Virus record (IMG/VR): IMGVR_UViG_3300027754_000173
Coordinates: 1-44,586 of that record
Length of the DNA stretch: 44,586 nucleotides
Source of the DNA: a virus
Strand: one strand, 5' to 3'
Part shown: positions 22,487-30,900 of the stretch, piece after piece
How positions within the stretch are numbered: the stretch's first letter is position 1
Layout: each line of letters begins with the position of its first letter
Made by a program: the position numbers and the translations under genes
Notes under the pieces: generated by a model
Told to the model about the DNA's origin: nothing
The model's input: only the letters and a program-made list of their open reading frames with translations
Databases searched by the model: none

Positions 22487-23461
22487 TTATTGGCCCATTA
22501 ATTTAATCATTTGATCCATAGATAAAGTTCCTCCATTTTTTGCAATCTCTTCTGATAATGAAAGTTTTTTTGCAGATGGATCTAAAATATCTATATCTTT
22601 TTTAGTTGCGCCAAAAAGCATGGTCGCATCGCTATCACCAACTTGATTTTCATATTTTTCTTTAGATTTTTTATTATCAATAAATTCAAAGATTTCTTTT
22701 GGATCTTTTTTAATATGATCTGGAATATCATCATTATATTGAAAAATATTATTAAATACTCTTGCATATAATAGTAATTTCATTTGATTTCCAGTTAAAT
22801 CACAAATAAATTTTCCGAAAAAAGCGTATGAATTTTCACAAAATGAAATGTACATATTAAAAAAATCTTCAACTACAATTTTTTGAATATTTTCGTCATT
22901 TAGTTTTTCGACAATATTAAAATATATTTTATTTATAATTTGCAAATATTCATGCGGTAAAGATCCAAATTCATCTTCTGTAAAAGCTAGTTTTTTTAAA
23001 ACTTTATCTTCGTAGATTAAAATTCTTAAAAATTCTTCGTTTGACATTTTTGTTGCATAATTTTCCGCAGTAATTCCAACTAATTCAGCTTTTTTTGCTA
23101 ATAATATATTTAATTTATACGTTTCATCATCTATTAATTTTTGATGTCTTTCTTTTTGAGATGGCAAAAATAAATTATTTTTTGATTTTTTTAAATTTGA
23201 AACGTATAATTCTAATTCTGCTATTTTTAAATCATCGCTTTGATTCCAGATTCCATCTTCTTTAATTCTATCCAAACATTCCTGTTCTGTTTCTATGCCC
23301 TTTTTTATTGCAATATCTTTATATTTTTCATAATTAATAGATATATAATTTTGATCTCTTAAAGAAAAATGTCGAAAAAACAAGGTTCGACCGTTAAGAT
23401 CGAACCTTGTATATCCATCTATTATTTCAATTAATGAAGATAATAAAGGATTATAGTTCAC
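22487..23461 (-). CDS. Tail assembly chaperone-like protein, second gene (GTG start)
   Basis: A 324-codon gene on the minus strand. It is helical and charged: DQNYISINYEKYKDIAIKKGI near the N-terminus, ELVGITAENYATKM at about 127-140, then a conserved-looking SYAFFGKFICDLTG and a disordered tail ending SMDQMIKLMGQ. The only possible start is a GTG at 23461 overlapping the stop of the upstream gene by 11 bp; an in-frame stop lies three codons upstream. A +1 (or -2) frameshift from the upstream frame within that 15-nt window is an alternative. The place just before the neck and tape measure genes fits a tail assembly chaperone. A terminator-like hairpin lies inside its first codons (23375-23410). 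Confidence 0.55.
   Translation of the reverse strand: MNYNPLLSSLIEIIDGYTRFDLNGRTLFFRHFSLRDQNYISINYEKYKDIAIKKGIETEQECLDRIKEDGIWNQSDDLKIAELELYVSNLKKSKNNLFLPSQKERHQKLIDDETYKLNILLAKKAELVGITAENYATKMSNEEFLRILIYEDKVLKKLAFTEDEFGSLPHEYLQIINKIYFNIVEKLNDENIQKIVVEDFFNMYISFCENSYAFFGKFICDLTGNQMKLLLYARVFNNIFQYNDDIPDHIKKDPKEIFEFIDNKKSKEKYENQVGDSDATMLFGATKKDIDILDPSAKKLSLSEEIAKNGGTLSMDQMIKLMGQ
23375..23410 (-). terminator. Intrinsic-terminator-like hairpin inside the second chaperone-like gene
   Basis: A perfect 11-bp stem ACAAGGTTCGA/TCGAACCTTGT (23380-23390 and 23400-23410) with a 9-nt loop. On the minus strand it is followed by TTTTT, exactly like a rho-independent terminator. It begins about 40 nt after the stop of the upstream gene, within codons 18-29 of the downstream gene, and could limit expression of that gene relative to the first. 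Confidence 0.6.
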
Positions 23462-24206
23462 CAGCTTCTATTTTTCGATCTAATTCTGCAAAATCTTCTT
23501 TTGTGGACGCTTGATTGAAAAACCAAAATGCTATCAATGTGGATAATTTGTTTGCAATAGATTTATATTGTCCAGATTCAGATTCCTCTTTTTTATAGAA
23601 ATCTGCAATTTTATCTTCAAATTCTTTACCTTTATATAAGGGTTTAAATTCAGTATCTAATTCTGTTTTAATAAAAGATAAATTTAATATATACCACATT
23701 AAAACTTTATTTTGAGCTTTTGAGTCTGCAGTATGATCAAATAGTGCTCTATACGAAGATTCAATTTCTATAATCTTTTTTCTTGATAAATTTAACTGCT
23801 CTAAAACTTCATCTTGTTTAGCTTTAATTTCATCACTTTTATTTGTAGATGCATCTAATTTTGTATGTTCAGATTGAAGGTCAAATACTTGTTTATAAAG
23901 ATCAACCAATTCTTGAGATTCAGATTCTGACATCAAACCTCCTGTATCCGAATACTTCTTAGCCAACATCGCTTTGGTTAAAATGCCCTTTTTAATACAC
24001 TTACTCATTTCAACACTGAATTCTAAATCGGCTTCTTCCGATTGTCTTCTAGTTGGCTTTTTAATTAAAATTTCAGTTGGTGATTTTACTGTTACCTTTT
24101 TCTTTACAATTGTTTCTTCTTTTGAAATTTCATCAACAGTAGATTCTTCTATTACTGTTTCTTTGTTTTCATAGATTGTAAATATATATAATTCTTTTGA
24201 GTCCAT
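23451..24206 (-). CDS. Tail assembly chaperone-like protein, first gene
   Basis: A 251-codon gene. The N-terminal 50 residues have a beta-rich start (ELYIFTIYENKETV). A conserved-looking block follows, KKPTRRQSEEADLEFSVEM with IKKGILTKAMLAKKY, then long coiled-coil helices (residues 100-150) and KIADFYKKEES near the end. Phage tail assembly chaperone pairs are encoded upstream of the tape measure and often joined by a frameshift; this gene overlaps the next by 11 bp in the +1 frame. The AT-rich start region (AATATATAATAGGAAT) gives a weak Shine-Dalgarno and a -10-like box. Confidence 0.55.
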   Translation of the reverse strand: MDSKELYIFTIYENKETVIEESTVDEISKEETIVKKKVTVKSPTEILIKKPTRRQSEEADLEFSVEMSKCIKKGILTKAMLAKKYSDTGGLMSESESQELVDLYKQVFDLQSEHTKLDASTNKSDEIKAKQDEVLEQLNLSRKKIIEIESSYRALFDHTADSKAQNKVLMWYILNLSFIKTELDTEFKPLYKGKEFEDKIADFYKKEESESGQYKSIANKLSTLIAFWFFNQASTKEDFAELDRKIEAGEL

Positions 24207-24220
24207 ATTCCTATTATATA

Positions 24221-24511
24221 TTAATTTTTAAATACAAAATTTACAGTAAAATCATTAATATCATTGTCAAATGATCTTATTGTTTCATTTCCAATATCTA
24301 GTACTCGCTTTCTTATTCTACTCATTTTTTCATTATCAAATGTATCTGCATTATCAACAAGATTATGATATTCAGATGGAATCCCATCTTTAATTTTTTT
24401 AACGTATTGATCGTGTTCAAATTTTAAATCTTCTATTAACATTAAATATTGTTTAAATAAAAAACTAATTGATTTGGTTGATTTTTTTGAAAGTGTTTCT
24501 TTTGCGTCCAT
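24221..24511 (-). CDS. Small conserved phage protein in the minus-strand tail unit
   Basis: A 96-codon gene. The core FLFKQYLMLIEDLKFEHDQ is a helix; the C-terminal part has IRKRVLDIGNETIRSF, then a beta ending FTVNFVFKN. I recognise the general pattern from phage hypothetical proteins near neck genes but cannot assign a role. It is the first gene of the minus-strand unit; its promoter must lie in the 44-bp divergent region shared with the gene at 24556 (minus strand reads TATAATATATAGGTATAAGGT before the ATG, given here as two overlapping boxes). Confidence 0.6.
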   Translation of the reverse strand: MDAKETLSKKSTKSISFLFKQYLMLIEDLKFEHDQYVKKIKDGIPSEYHNLVDNADTFDNEKMSRIRKRVLDIGNETIRSFDNDINDFTVNFVFKN

Positions 24512-24555
24512 ACCTTATACCTATATATTATAAATTTATAAGTGTAAATATATAC
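24512..24555. promoter_or_regulatory. Divergent promoter region, with GTGTAA on the plus strand
   Basis: A 44-bp spacer between divergent genes. On the plus strand GTGTAAATATATAC (24542-24555) leads into the ATG at 24556. On the minus strand TATAATATATAGG precedes the ATG at 24511. It must contain two promoters, so it is the best place to test the late-promoter motif. Confidence 0.5.
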
Positions 24556-25002
24556 ATGGCTGGATTTTTAAATGATTCTACAAAACAAAATATTAGAAAT
24601 GTTATTGATCGAATCCATGATACTTTTGCTAGACCGATACTTGCATATAAATCTGGACAAAGAACTACAATAGTTACAACTGGTGGATATAATTCATTGT
24701 ATAAAAAAAATCCTAATGTAAATCCAAGTGAAATTATTAAAAATTCTAAAATAATATATGCTAGAATAAAATATGAATCTTTTGATCAAGATAATTTTTA
24801 TCAAGAACATTCTCAAGAAAAGATAATTATTCCAGAAGGTGCTATATATATTAAAGTAAATTTAGAAGGATATGAATGGATTAAATTATCTAAAACAGTT
24901 GAATTAGATGGAAAAACATTTGCAATAAAAAGTCCAGGCAAGCCCGAAGGAATGTTTGGCCCTCAATATTATAAATTTTTATTAATACCTTTAGAAAGTT
25001 AA
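24556..25002 (+). CDS. Putative neck/head-tail adaptor protein
   Basis: A 148-codon gene. The frame is open from 24469, but those codons overlap the divergent promoter region and the opposite gene, so the ATG at 24556 (MAGFLNDST) is chosen. It begins with a helix (NVIDRIHDTFARPILAYK) followed by beta strands (KIIIPEGAIYIKVNLEGYEW) and ends with GMFGPQYYKFLLIPL. The small size, fold pattern and position before a tail-completion gene suggest a neck or adaptor protein. It starts a plus-strand unit with the genes at 25004 and 25666. Confidence 0.5.
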   Translation: MAGFLNDSTKQNIRNVIDRIHDTFARPILAYKSGQRTTIVTTGGYNSLYKKNPNVNPSEIIKNSKIIYARIKYESFDQDNFYQEHSQEKIIIPEGAIYIKVNLEGYEWIKLSKTVELDGKTFAIKSPGKPEGMFGPQYYKFLLIPLES

Positions 25003-25003
25003 T

Positions 25004-25663
25004 ATGCAATTTTCAAAACAAAAATTAAAAGAAATAAAAACTATTGCTGCAAGTAAACTTTTGCAACAAAATAAACAAATTATTATAAATACTTTTGAGT
25101 ATACAAAAGAATCTTTATTGTTAGAATTTCTAAACCATCCAGTAACTAAAGAATTACAAGCTGGTGCAGATTCATCTAGTTCTGGTTCCGACGTATTATC
25201 TGATATATCTCCAGTGGGTAATTTATTTTCATTTATTGGATTTGATAGAGGTTATGATCCAATTGCACCAATATTAGAAAGATTAAAATTAATACAATTA
25301 GATTTTAAACAAAATGGAGAGTTTATAACTATAGAAATAAAAAATTATCCTCTTCCTCAAGAAATTTTTAATCCTGCCCTCACGCCAATGCCAAGACAGC
25401 AAGGAAGAAGTTGGGCTAAAGGAATAGAATCTGGTATTTCTGGATTGAATTATTTTTTATTTGTAAGGGATAAAACTTTTAAAAAATCTGCTTCTGGACA
25501 CGCAATTCAATTAAAAGATAAAGTAAGAGGTGGTAAAGGAATATTTTTTAAAGGAGCTAAATTTAATAACGCAAAATATATAACTAATTTATTAAATAAA
25601 TATAAAAATGTATTTGCAAAGTTATATAGATTTGAATATGGAATAACTGTAATTATTGATTAA
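25004..25663 (+). CDS. Putative neck/tail completion protein
   Basis: A 219-codon gene, one base after the preceding stop. An N-terminal helix is followed by FLNHPVTKELQAGADSSS, then NLFSFIGFDRGYDPI, a TPMPRQQGRSWAKGIESGISG block (about residues 126-146) and a C-terminal FRFEYGITVIID-like strand. The HPVT, FSFIGF and SW-GIE-GISG signatures recur in phage proteins near the neck, which I take to be tail-completion or connector components. No enzyme motif. Confidence 0.5.
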   Translation: MQFSKQKLKEIKTIAASKLLQQNKQIIINTFEYTKESLLLEFLNHPVTKELQAGADSSSSGSDVLSDISPVGNLFSFIGFDRGYDPIAPILERLKLIQLDFKQNGEFITIEIKNYPLPQEIFNPALTPMPRQQGRSWAKGIESGISGLNYFLFVRDKTFKKSASGHAIQLKDKVRGGKGIFFKGAKFNNAKYITNLLNKYKNVFAKLYRFEYGITVIID

Positions 25664-25665
25664 CT

Positions 25666-26505
25666 ATGAAGGCTCAATTTCAACATTCGGTAGCAACGTC
25701 TTACATGCTTTGGTTTGAAAATACTTTATTTAAAAAATCAAATGCATATTCAATAAAAAATGGAGTATTTACTCATTATGTTGATGATACTTTACCTTCT
25801 ACTTATGAAGTATTTGGAAGTAGTTATAAGCAGCTTATTTATGATTCATCTTTACCAAACGTACATATTCCAAATGGAATATATGTAAATGATGTATTTA
25901 TTGAATTTAATAATCAAAACAAAATATTTGATTTTGATAATGGTAGATTTATTTCTAATCAATTTTCATCTAATTCAAATGTAAATGGAACTTTTACAGT
26001 TAAAGATGTTAGCATTTACTATACAAATGATACTGAGGAGGGTATAGTTTTAAATGTGCAAGAAAAAATTAATCAAAGCGTTGACAATAAGCATGAATTT
26101 TATTCTCCTCAAGAGCAAAAATTGCCAGCTATATATTTATCAAATCAATCTTTTTATAATTTACCATTTGCATTTGGAGGTATGAATGAAACAGTTATAA
26201 ACGCTAAAGCTGTTGTAATATCAAATAATAGTTATGATTTAGATTGTATATTATCCATATTTTCTGATACATATAATAATGTTATTCCATTATGTGAATT
26301 TGACTCTCATCCATTAAATGAATTTGGAAGTTTAAAAAATGGATATTATTCATATAATGATATCATAAAAAATAGTCAAAATAAAATGTTTGTAAAATTT
26401 GTAAATTCTTCAAAACTTACCGATAAATTAAAACAAAATTTATTAAAAGATTTATATATTGGTTTTATTGATTTTGAGTTTTCTGTATATAGATATTCAA
26501 GTTAA
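25666..26505 (+). CDS. Putative tail terminator/completion protein
   Basis: A 279-codon gene, two bases after the preceding stop. It is beta-rich, with YMLWFENTLFKKSNAYS at the N-terminus, PFAFGGMNETVINAKAVV at about 165-182, HPLNEFGSL, and IGFIDFEFSVYRYSS at the end. The size and position before the tail tube gene suggest a tail completion or terminator protein; I cannot assign it more exactly. There is no Shine-Dalgarno. The next gene starts 53 bp later with its own AT-rich element. Confidence 0.5.
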   Translation: MKAQFQHSVATSYMLWFENTLFKKSNAYSIKNGVFTHYVDDTLPSTYEVFGSSYKQLIYDSSLPNVHIPNGIYVNDVFIEFNNQNKIFDFDNGRFISNQFSSNSNVNGTFTVKDVSIYYTNDTEEGIVLNVQEKINQSVDNKHEFYSPQEQKLPAIYLSNQSFYNLPFAFGGMNETVINAKAVVISNNSYDLDCILSIFSDTYNNVIPLCEFDSHPLNEFGSLKNGYYSYNDIIKNSQNKMFVKFVNSSKLTDKLKQNLLKDLYIGFIDFEFSVYRYSS

Positions 26506-26558
26506 TTTCACAACCATAGGTATATACTGTAAATTCTATCAAATAAAATTTTCTCATT

Positions 26559-27842
26559 ATGGCACGTAATCGCGTAATTTATCAATCTGAAGCCCTCTAT
26601 ACAAGTAAAAATATTGCATCACAAATATCTGGAGAGCATTTCCAATTAAGAAGAGTTCAAAGTGCTAATTATAATTTTAGCATTGATCGTAAAGATGTTA
26701 ATCAATTTGGTCAATTAGCTCGTATTGATGCTTTGGTCCTTAAATCTCCAACTGTTGGATTAGATTTTTCATATTATCCAACTGACGGATTAAATGAAAA
26801 AGCTTTAGGATTTTATGTAAGAGATGCTGGACTTCCAGTTTACACAGGAACAACTCCTGGAGTTTCTGTAACTGGTCTTGCAACTACGGCTCAGAGTATA
26901 TTTTCTGGTTATGTAAATACTCCTCCTGAAGGAAATTTTGCTTCTGGTCAAATGGGAGCTTCTTCTGGTCAAAATTTCTATATTGTTACTACTGATGAAG
27001 GTCAAGATTTAAATACTACAGTTGCAACTTCCGCAAGCAATCCTGGAGCAATGAGTGGAAAAAATATAATTGCAATTGGTAATGGATTTTTAAGTAATTA
27101 TACATTAGATACTAGTGTTGGAAATCTTCCTACTGTAAAAATTACAATTGAAGGATTGAATATGCAATCCTCAGCAATTCTTGGTACTGCAACTACTGGA
27201 ACTAATGTTACTGGAACTGGAAATATGGTAATCGTTCCATCTGTAGATCCTGTTAATGGATTAAGTAAATATTTAACTGGAGCATTAAAAAATCCAGTTG
27301 AAAATACTGGAGCTGGAGTTCTTTCTGCTTTAAGACCAGGAGATCTTACTTTATCATTTGGCGATTATGAAACAGCTACTTCCACACAAGGCACTCCAAT
27401 TGCAAGTTTAACAGCTTTAAATGTTCAAAGTGCTTCATTATCTTTGCCATTATCTCGTACACCAATTGAAAGATTAGGTTCTCGTTTTGCTTATGCTCGC
27501 GTTGTTGATTTTCCAATTGTTGCAACATTGAATGTTAGTTCAATTTTGTCTGATGTTCAAGCTCGTAATTTATCTAGTATGTTGGATGATTCAACTAAGA
27601 GAACTGTAACATTAACAATTAAAAAACCTGGATCAACTGATGTTGCTTTAGCATACTCTTTAAAAGGAACCTTGTTAAAGAGCGAATCATTCTCTTCTAG
27701 TATCGGATCAAATAAAACTGTTGATTTAGTGTTTGAAACTCAAATTGGTGGTCCAAGTGATACTGCAAATGGCGTTTATGTTTCTGGAAGTTACACCTAT
27801 GCCGATTGGGCATCAAATGTTTCTGGAACTTGGGCTTACTAA
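26559..27842 (+). CDS. Major tail tube protein with internal duplication (T5 pb6-like arrangement)
   Basis: A 427-codon gene. The position directly before the tape measure gene and the beta-rich, Ser/Thr-rich composition support a tail tube. Two halves match each other: VQSANYNFSIDRKDVNQFGQ (residues 33-52) and VQSASLSLPLSRTPIERLGS (289-308), each followed by a similar strand pattern ending near SYYPTD and NVSSILSD. A duplicated tube domain, giving a trimeric pseudo-hexameric ring, is known for phage T5 pb6. The middle part (residues about 90-260) holds inserted loops. A strong terminator follows. CTGTAA at 26527-26532 may be a variant of the promoter element. Confidence 0.75.
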   Translation: MARNRVIYQSEALYTSKNIASQISGEHFQLRRVQSANYNFSIDRKDVNQFGQLARIDALVLKSPTVGLDFSYYPTDGLNEKALGFYVRDAGLPVYTGTTPGVSVTGLATTAQSIFSGYVNTPPEGNFASGQMGASSGQNFYIVTTDEGQDLNTTVATSASNPGAMSGKNIIAIGNGFLSNYTLDTSVGNLPTVKITIEGLNMQSSAILGTATTGTNVTGTGNMVIVPSVDPVNGLSKYLTGALKNPVENTGAGVLSALRPGDLTLSFGDYETATSTQGTPIASLTALNVQSASLSLPLSRTPIERLGSRFAYARVVDFPIVATLNVSSILSDVQARNLSSMLDDSTKRTVTLTIKKPGSTDVALAYSLKGTLLKSESFSSSIGSNKTVDLVFETQIGGPSDTANGVYVSGSYTYADWASNVSGTWAY

Positions 27843-27860
27843 AAAAATAAATAATTAATA

Positions 27861-27893
27861 AAAAACCCACTTCGAAAGGAGTGGGTTTTTTTT
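27861..27893 (+). terminator. Rho-independent terminator after the tail tube gene
   Basis: Stem AAAAACCCACT/AGTGGGTTTTT (27861-27871 and 27880-27890) with an 8-nt loop and additional T. It separates the abundant tube protein from the tape measure gene. Confidence 0.95.
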
Positions 27894-27903
27894 GTTTTTA
27901 AAT

Positions 27904-27929
27904 GTGTAATTACATTAAAGGATTAAGGA
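27904..27929 (+). promoter_or_regulatory. GTGTAA element and Shine-Dalgarno before the tape measure gene
   Basis: GTGTAAT (27904-27910) lies 19 bases before the ATG at 27930, right after the tube terminator; AAAGGATTAAGGA gives two Shine-Dalgarno-like boxes. It is a member of the recurrent GTGTAA set. Confidence 0.45.
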
Positions 27930-30900
27930 ATGGCTCTCGATAAAATTCAAGTAACAGTAGAACCAGTTTTAAACACAACCTCTTTAGATGCAGCCATCAA
28001 TAGAGTGCAGGGTAGAACTTTAAAAGTTAGAGCTGAAGTCCAAGATCCAAATTTTGAACAAAAAATTGGTAGACCTCTTGGAAGAATAACTGGTCAAGTA
28101 GATGAATTTAAAAAGTCATTAGATGCCGCAAATGCTCGCGTGTTAGCATTCGGAGCATCTGTAGGAGTTATTGGTTTAATATCTAGTGCGTTTAAAGATT
28201 TAATAAATTCTACAATTGAAGTAGAAAAAAATCTAGCATTATTAAAAGTCACTGGAGATAAAACTTTTGGAAATTTAGAAAAGACTGGAAAAGGTGTATT
28301 CCAAATTGCAAAAGACATAGGTGTTTCATTTGCAGAAGCTACAAATGCAACTATAGAATTTTCTAGACAGGGTAAAGATTTACAACAATCTTTAGATGCT
28401 GCTAGAGCAGCTCTTGTTTTAGTAAAAACAACAGGTTTAGATGCGGTATCATCTGTAAATGGTTTAACTACAGCGGTTAATGCTTTTAGCGACTCTGGGC
28501 TTACTTATGCCGATGTAGTAAATAAAATGGCTGCAGTTGATACCAAGTTTGCTGTCAACTCAAAAGATCTTATTGAAGGTATAGGTCGTTCAGCTTCAGT
28601 TGCACAACAAGCTGGAGTATCATTTAATGAATTGCTTGGATTCATTACGGCATTGCAAGAAAAAACTGGTAGAGGTGGTCCAGTTATTGGTAATGCCCTA
28701 AAAACAATTTTTACAAGAATTCAAAATCCTGCAATAATTAATCAATTAAGAGAATTTAATATAGAATTGCAGGATACAGAAGGTAATGGCTTAAGTGCGT
28801 TACAAATATTAAAGAATTTTGCTAAAGAATTTGATAAATTAAAAGGAAATGATAAAGCTAGAGCAATTTTGGATGTTGGTGGAACTTTTCAAATTGATAA
28901 AATTGCTGCGTTAATAAAAGATCTTTCTAGCGCAAATTCAAAATTTGATCAAGCGACTGCAACGTCTGCAAATGCTAAAAATGAAGCTTATGGTAAAGTT
29001 ATAGAATTAAATAAAACATTAGATTCATCTTTAATTAAATTAAATACATCAGCTAAAGAATTTGGTTCTGCAATTGGTTCAATAGCTTTTGCCGATTCTT
29101 TTAAAGAAACTGTAAATTATATTTCTTCGAAATTTGATTCTTTAAATCAATCAATAAATGGAACAAAAACTTTAGAAGAAAGATTGGCATCTGGCGATGG
29201 AGATGGAGAAAAAGGTGGTGCAACATTAGGCAAAGCAATATTAAAAGGTATTGGCTCTGTTATTTCTGGTCCAGGTCTTTTACTTCTTGGTGGTATATTA
29301 ATTAAATTATCGGCAGATTTTGCAAAATTTTCTGCGTCTGGATTACAAACTTTATTAGGTATAACAACAAAATCCAAAGAAGAGGAATCTATTGAAGAAT
29401 CTATAGTTAATAAACTAAGAGGTAATGTTTCTCTTCAAAGACAATTATATTCATTAGGCGATGATAAAATTGCTCAAAATAAAGAATTGCTTAGACTTTA
29501 TACAGAGCAATATAATGCAAATAAAAAATTAACTGATTTAGCTAAAGGCGCTGCTCCAGCTTTATATGAAAGTGGAGTTAGATTAACTGGTGGAGAATTA
29601 ACAGTTAAAAATCTTCAAACTACAACGAAAGCATCTGCTAGTGCAAATGGTTATGTACCTAACTTCAATTCTTTAAATGAAGCGGTTTCATATGAAAAAG
29701 CCAATATGCCTGCTGGCGCAAGCGTTAAAGTAAATAAAAATTTTCCTTTTGGTGGCGGCAAGTATGGAACAATGGTAAGTAATACTTCAGAGTTTGAAAT
29801 TCCTAATTTCATGAATACTGGAGGAACTGCAATCATTCCTAGATATAAAAATGCAGTTTCTGGATATGTTCCTAATTTTGCAGATACTGAAAAGAAAAAA
29901 ACGCCTAGAAAAATTAACGAATTTCAAATTGATGCTGAAAAATATGGAATTGCAGGTTTAACATTAGGTAGCGATTCATATACTTTAGAAAGATCTAAAG
30001 CTAAAGTATTAAAAGATGAAAATGATAAACCAACAAAATGGGTAAGAGATAATTTTAGTGATTCTCCATTATTTAATTCTTTAATGAATTATGATAAAGC
30101 TGTAGTTACTAATTTACCAGTTGGTGGCGTTTACAAAGCAAGCTCAACACTAAAGTCTAACGAAAAAGATGTAAAAGCAAATTTTGTTAATAGATTAAAT
30201 AAATCTATTGGATCATCATCTTTAGCTTTTTTAATAAATGAAATTAATAATCTTAAAATTCCTTTAACTAATTCATTTAAACAAAAATTATATTCAACAG
30301 AAGTTGGAAGTTTAAATTTAATTGATAATGGCCTAGCTGGAAATTTCTTTGAGAAAGTTGTTAAACTTCCTTTGATGCAAAATGAAAAAGATTTTGGCTT
30401 CAAAAAGGAAACTGGTTCTAATTTTGATATTTATGGATTGTCTGCTCCAGATGCTAAAGTATATGGTCTTCCAGAAAGATCTTTTAGATATGGTGAAATA
30501 AAATTTAGTTCAAAAGATTTATATGACGATATTACTGAAAAGTTTTTGAATCAAGCCAAACTGGAAGTTGGAGGATCTGTGGTTCCCAAAACTAGCGTTG
30601 CGTCTTCAGCTGCGCATGGATATGTCCCCAATTTTGCAGCAACTGGTTTTGTAAAAAACAAAGATGATGGACCAAATGTAGTTGAAGAGGGAAAAATTTT
30701 TGAAAAAAATTTCTATAATTTATTAAAGATAAACATGGATGATAGGCCAAAATCTGGCGCTCCATTGGATTTACCAAAGGGAATTTTAGATAAATATGAT
30801 GATGAAACTTTATCAAAATTTGGAGTTGCAGTTGGATCTCCTTTTAGAACTTCATGGGGAGATATCAAATTATCTCATAATAAAGAAAGTGCATTAAGTT

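Noticed and set aside
23451-23467. Classical -1 frameshift between the two tail-chaperone-like genes
   Set aside because: The second frame is +1 (or -2) relative to the first and no X-XXY-YYZ slippery heptamer is seen in the short window, so I list the GTG start as the main model.
24469-24555. 29-codon upstream extension of the neck protein
   Set aside because: It overlaps the coding start of the divergent gene and the shared promoter region; the ATG at 24556 fits the other late-gene starts.
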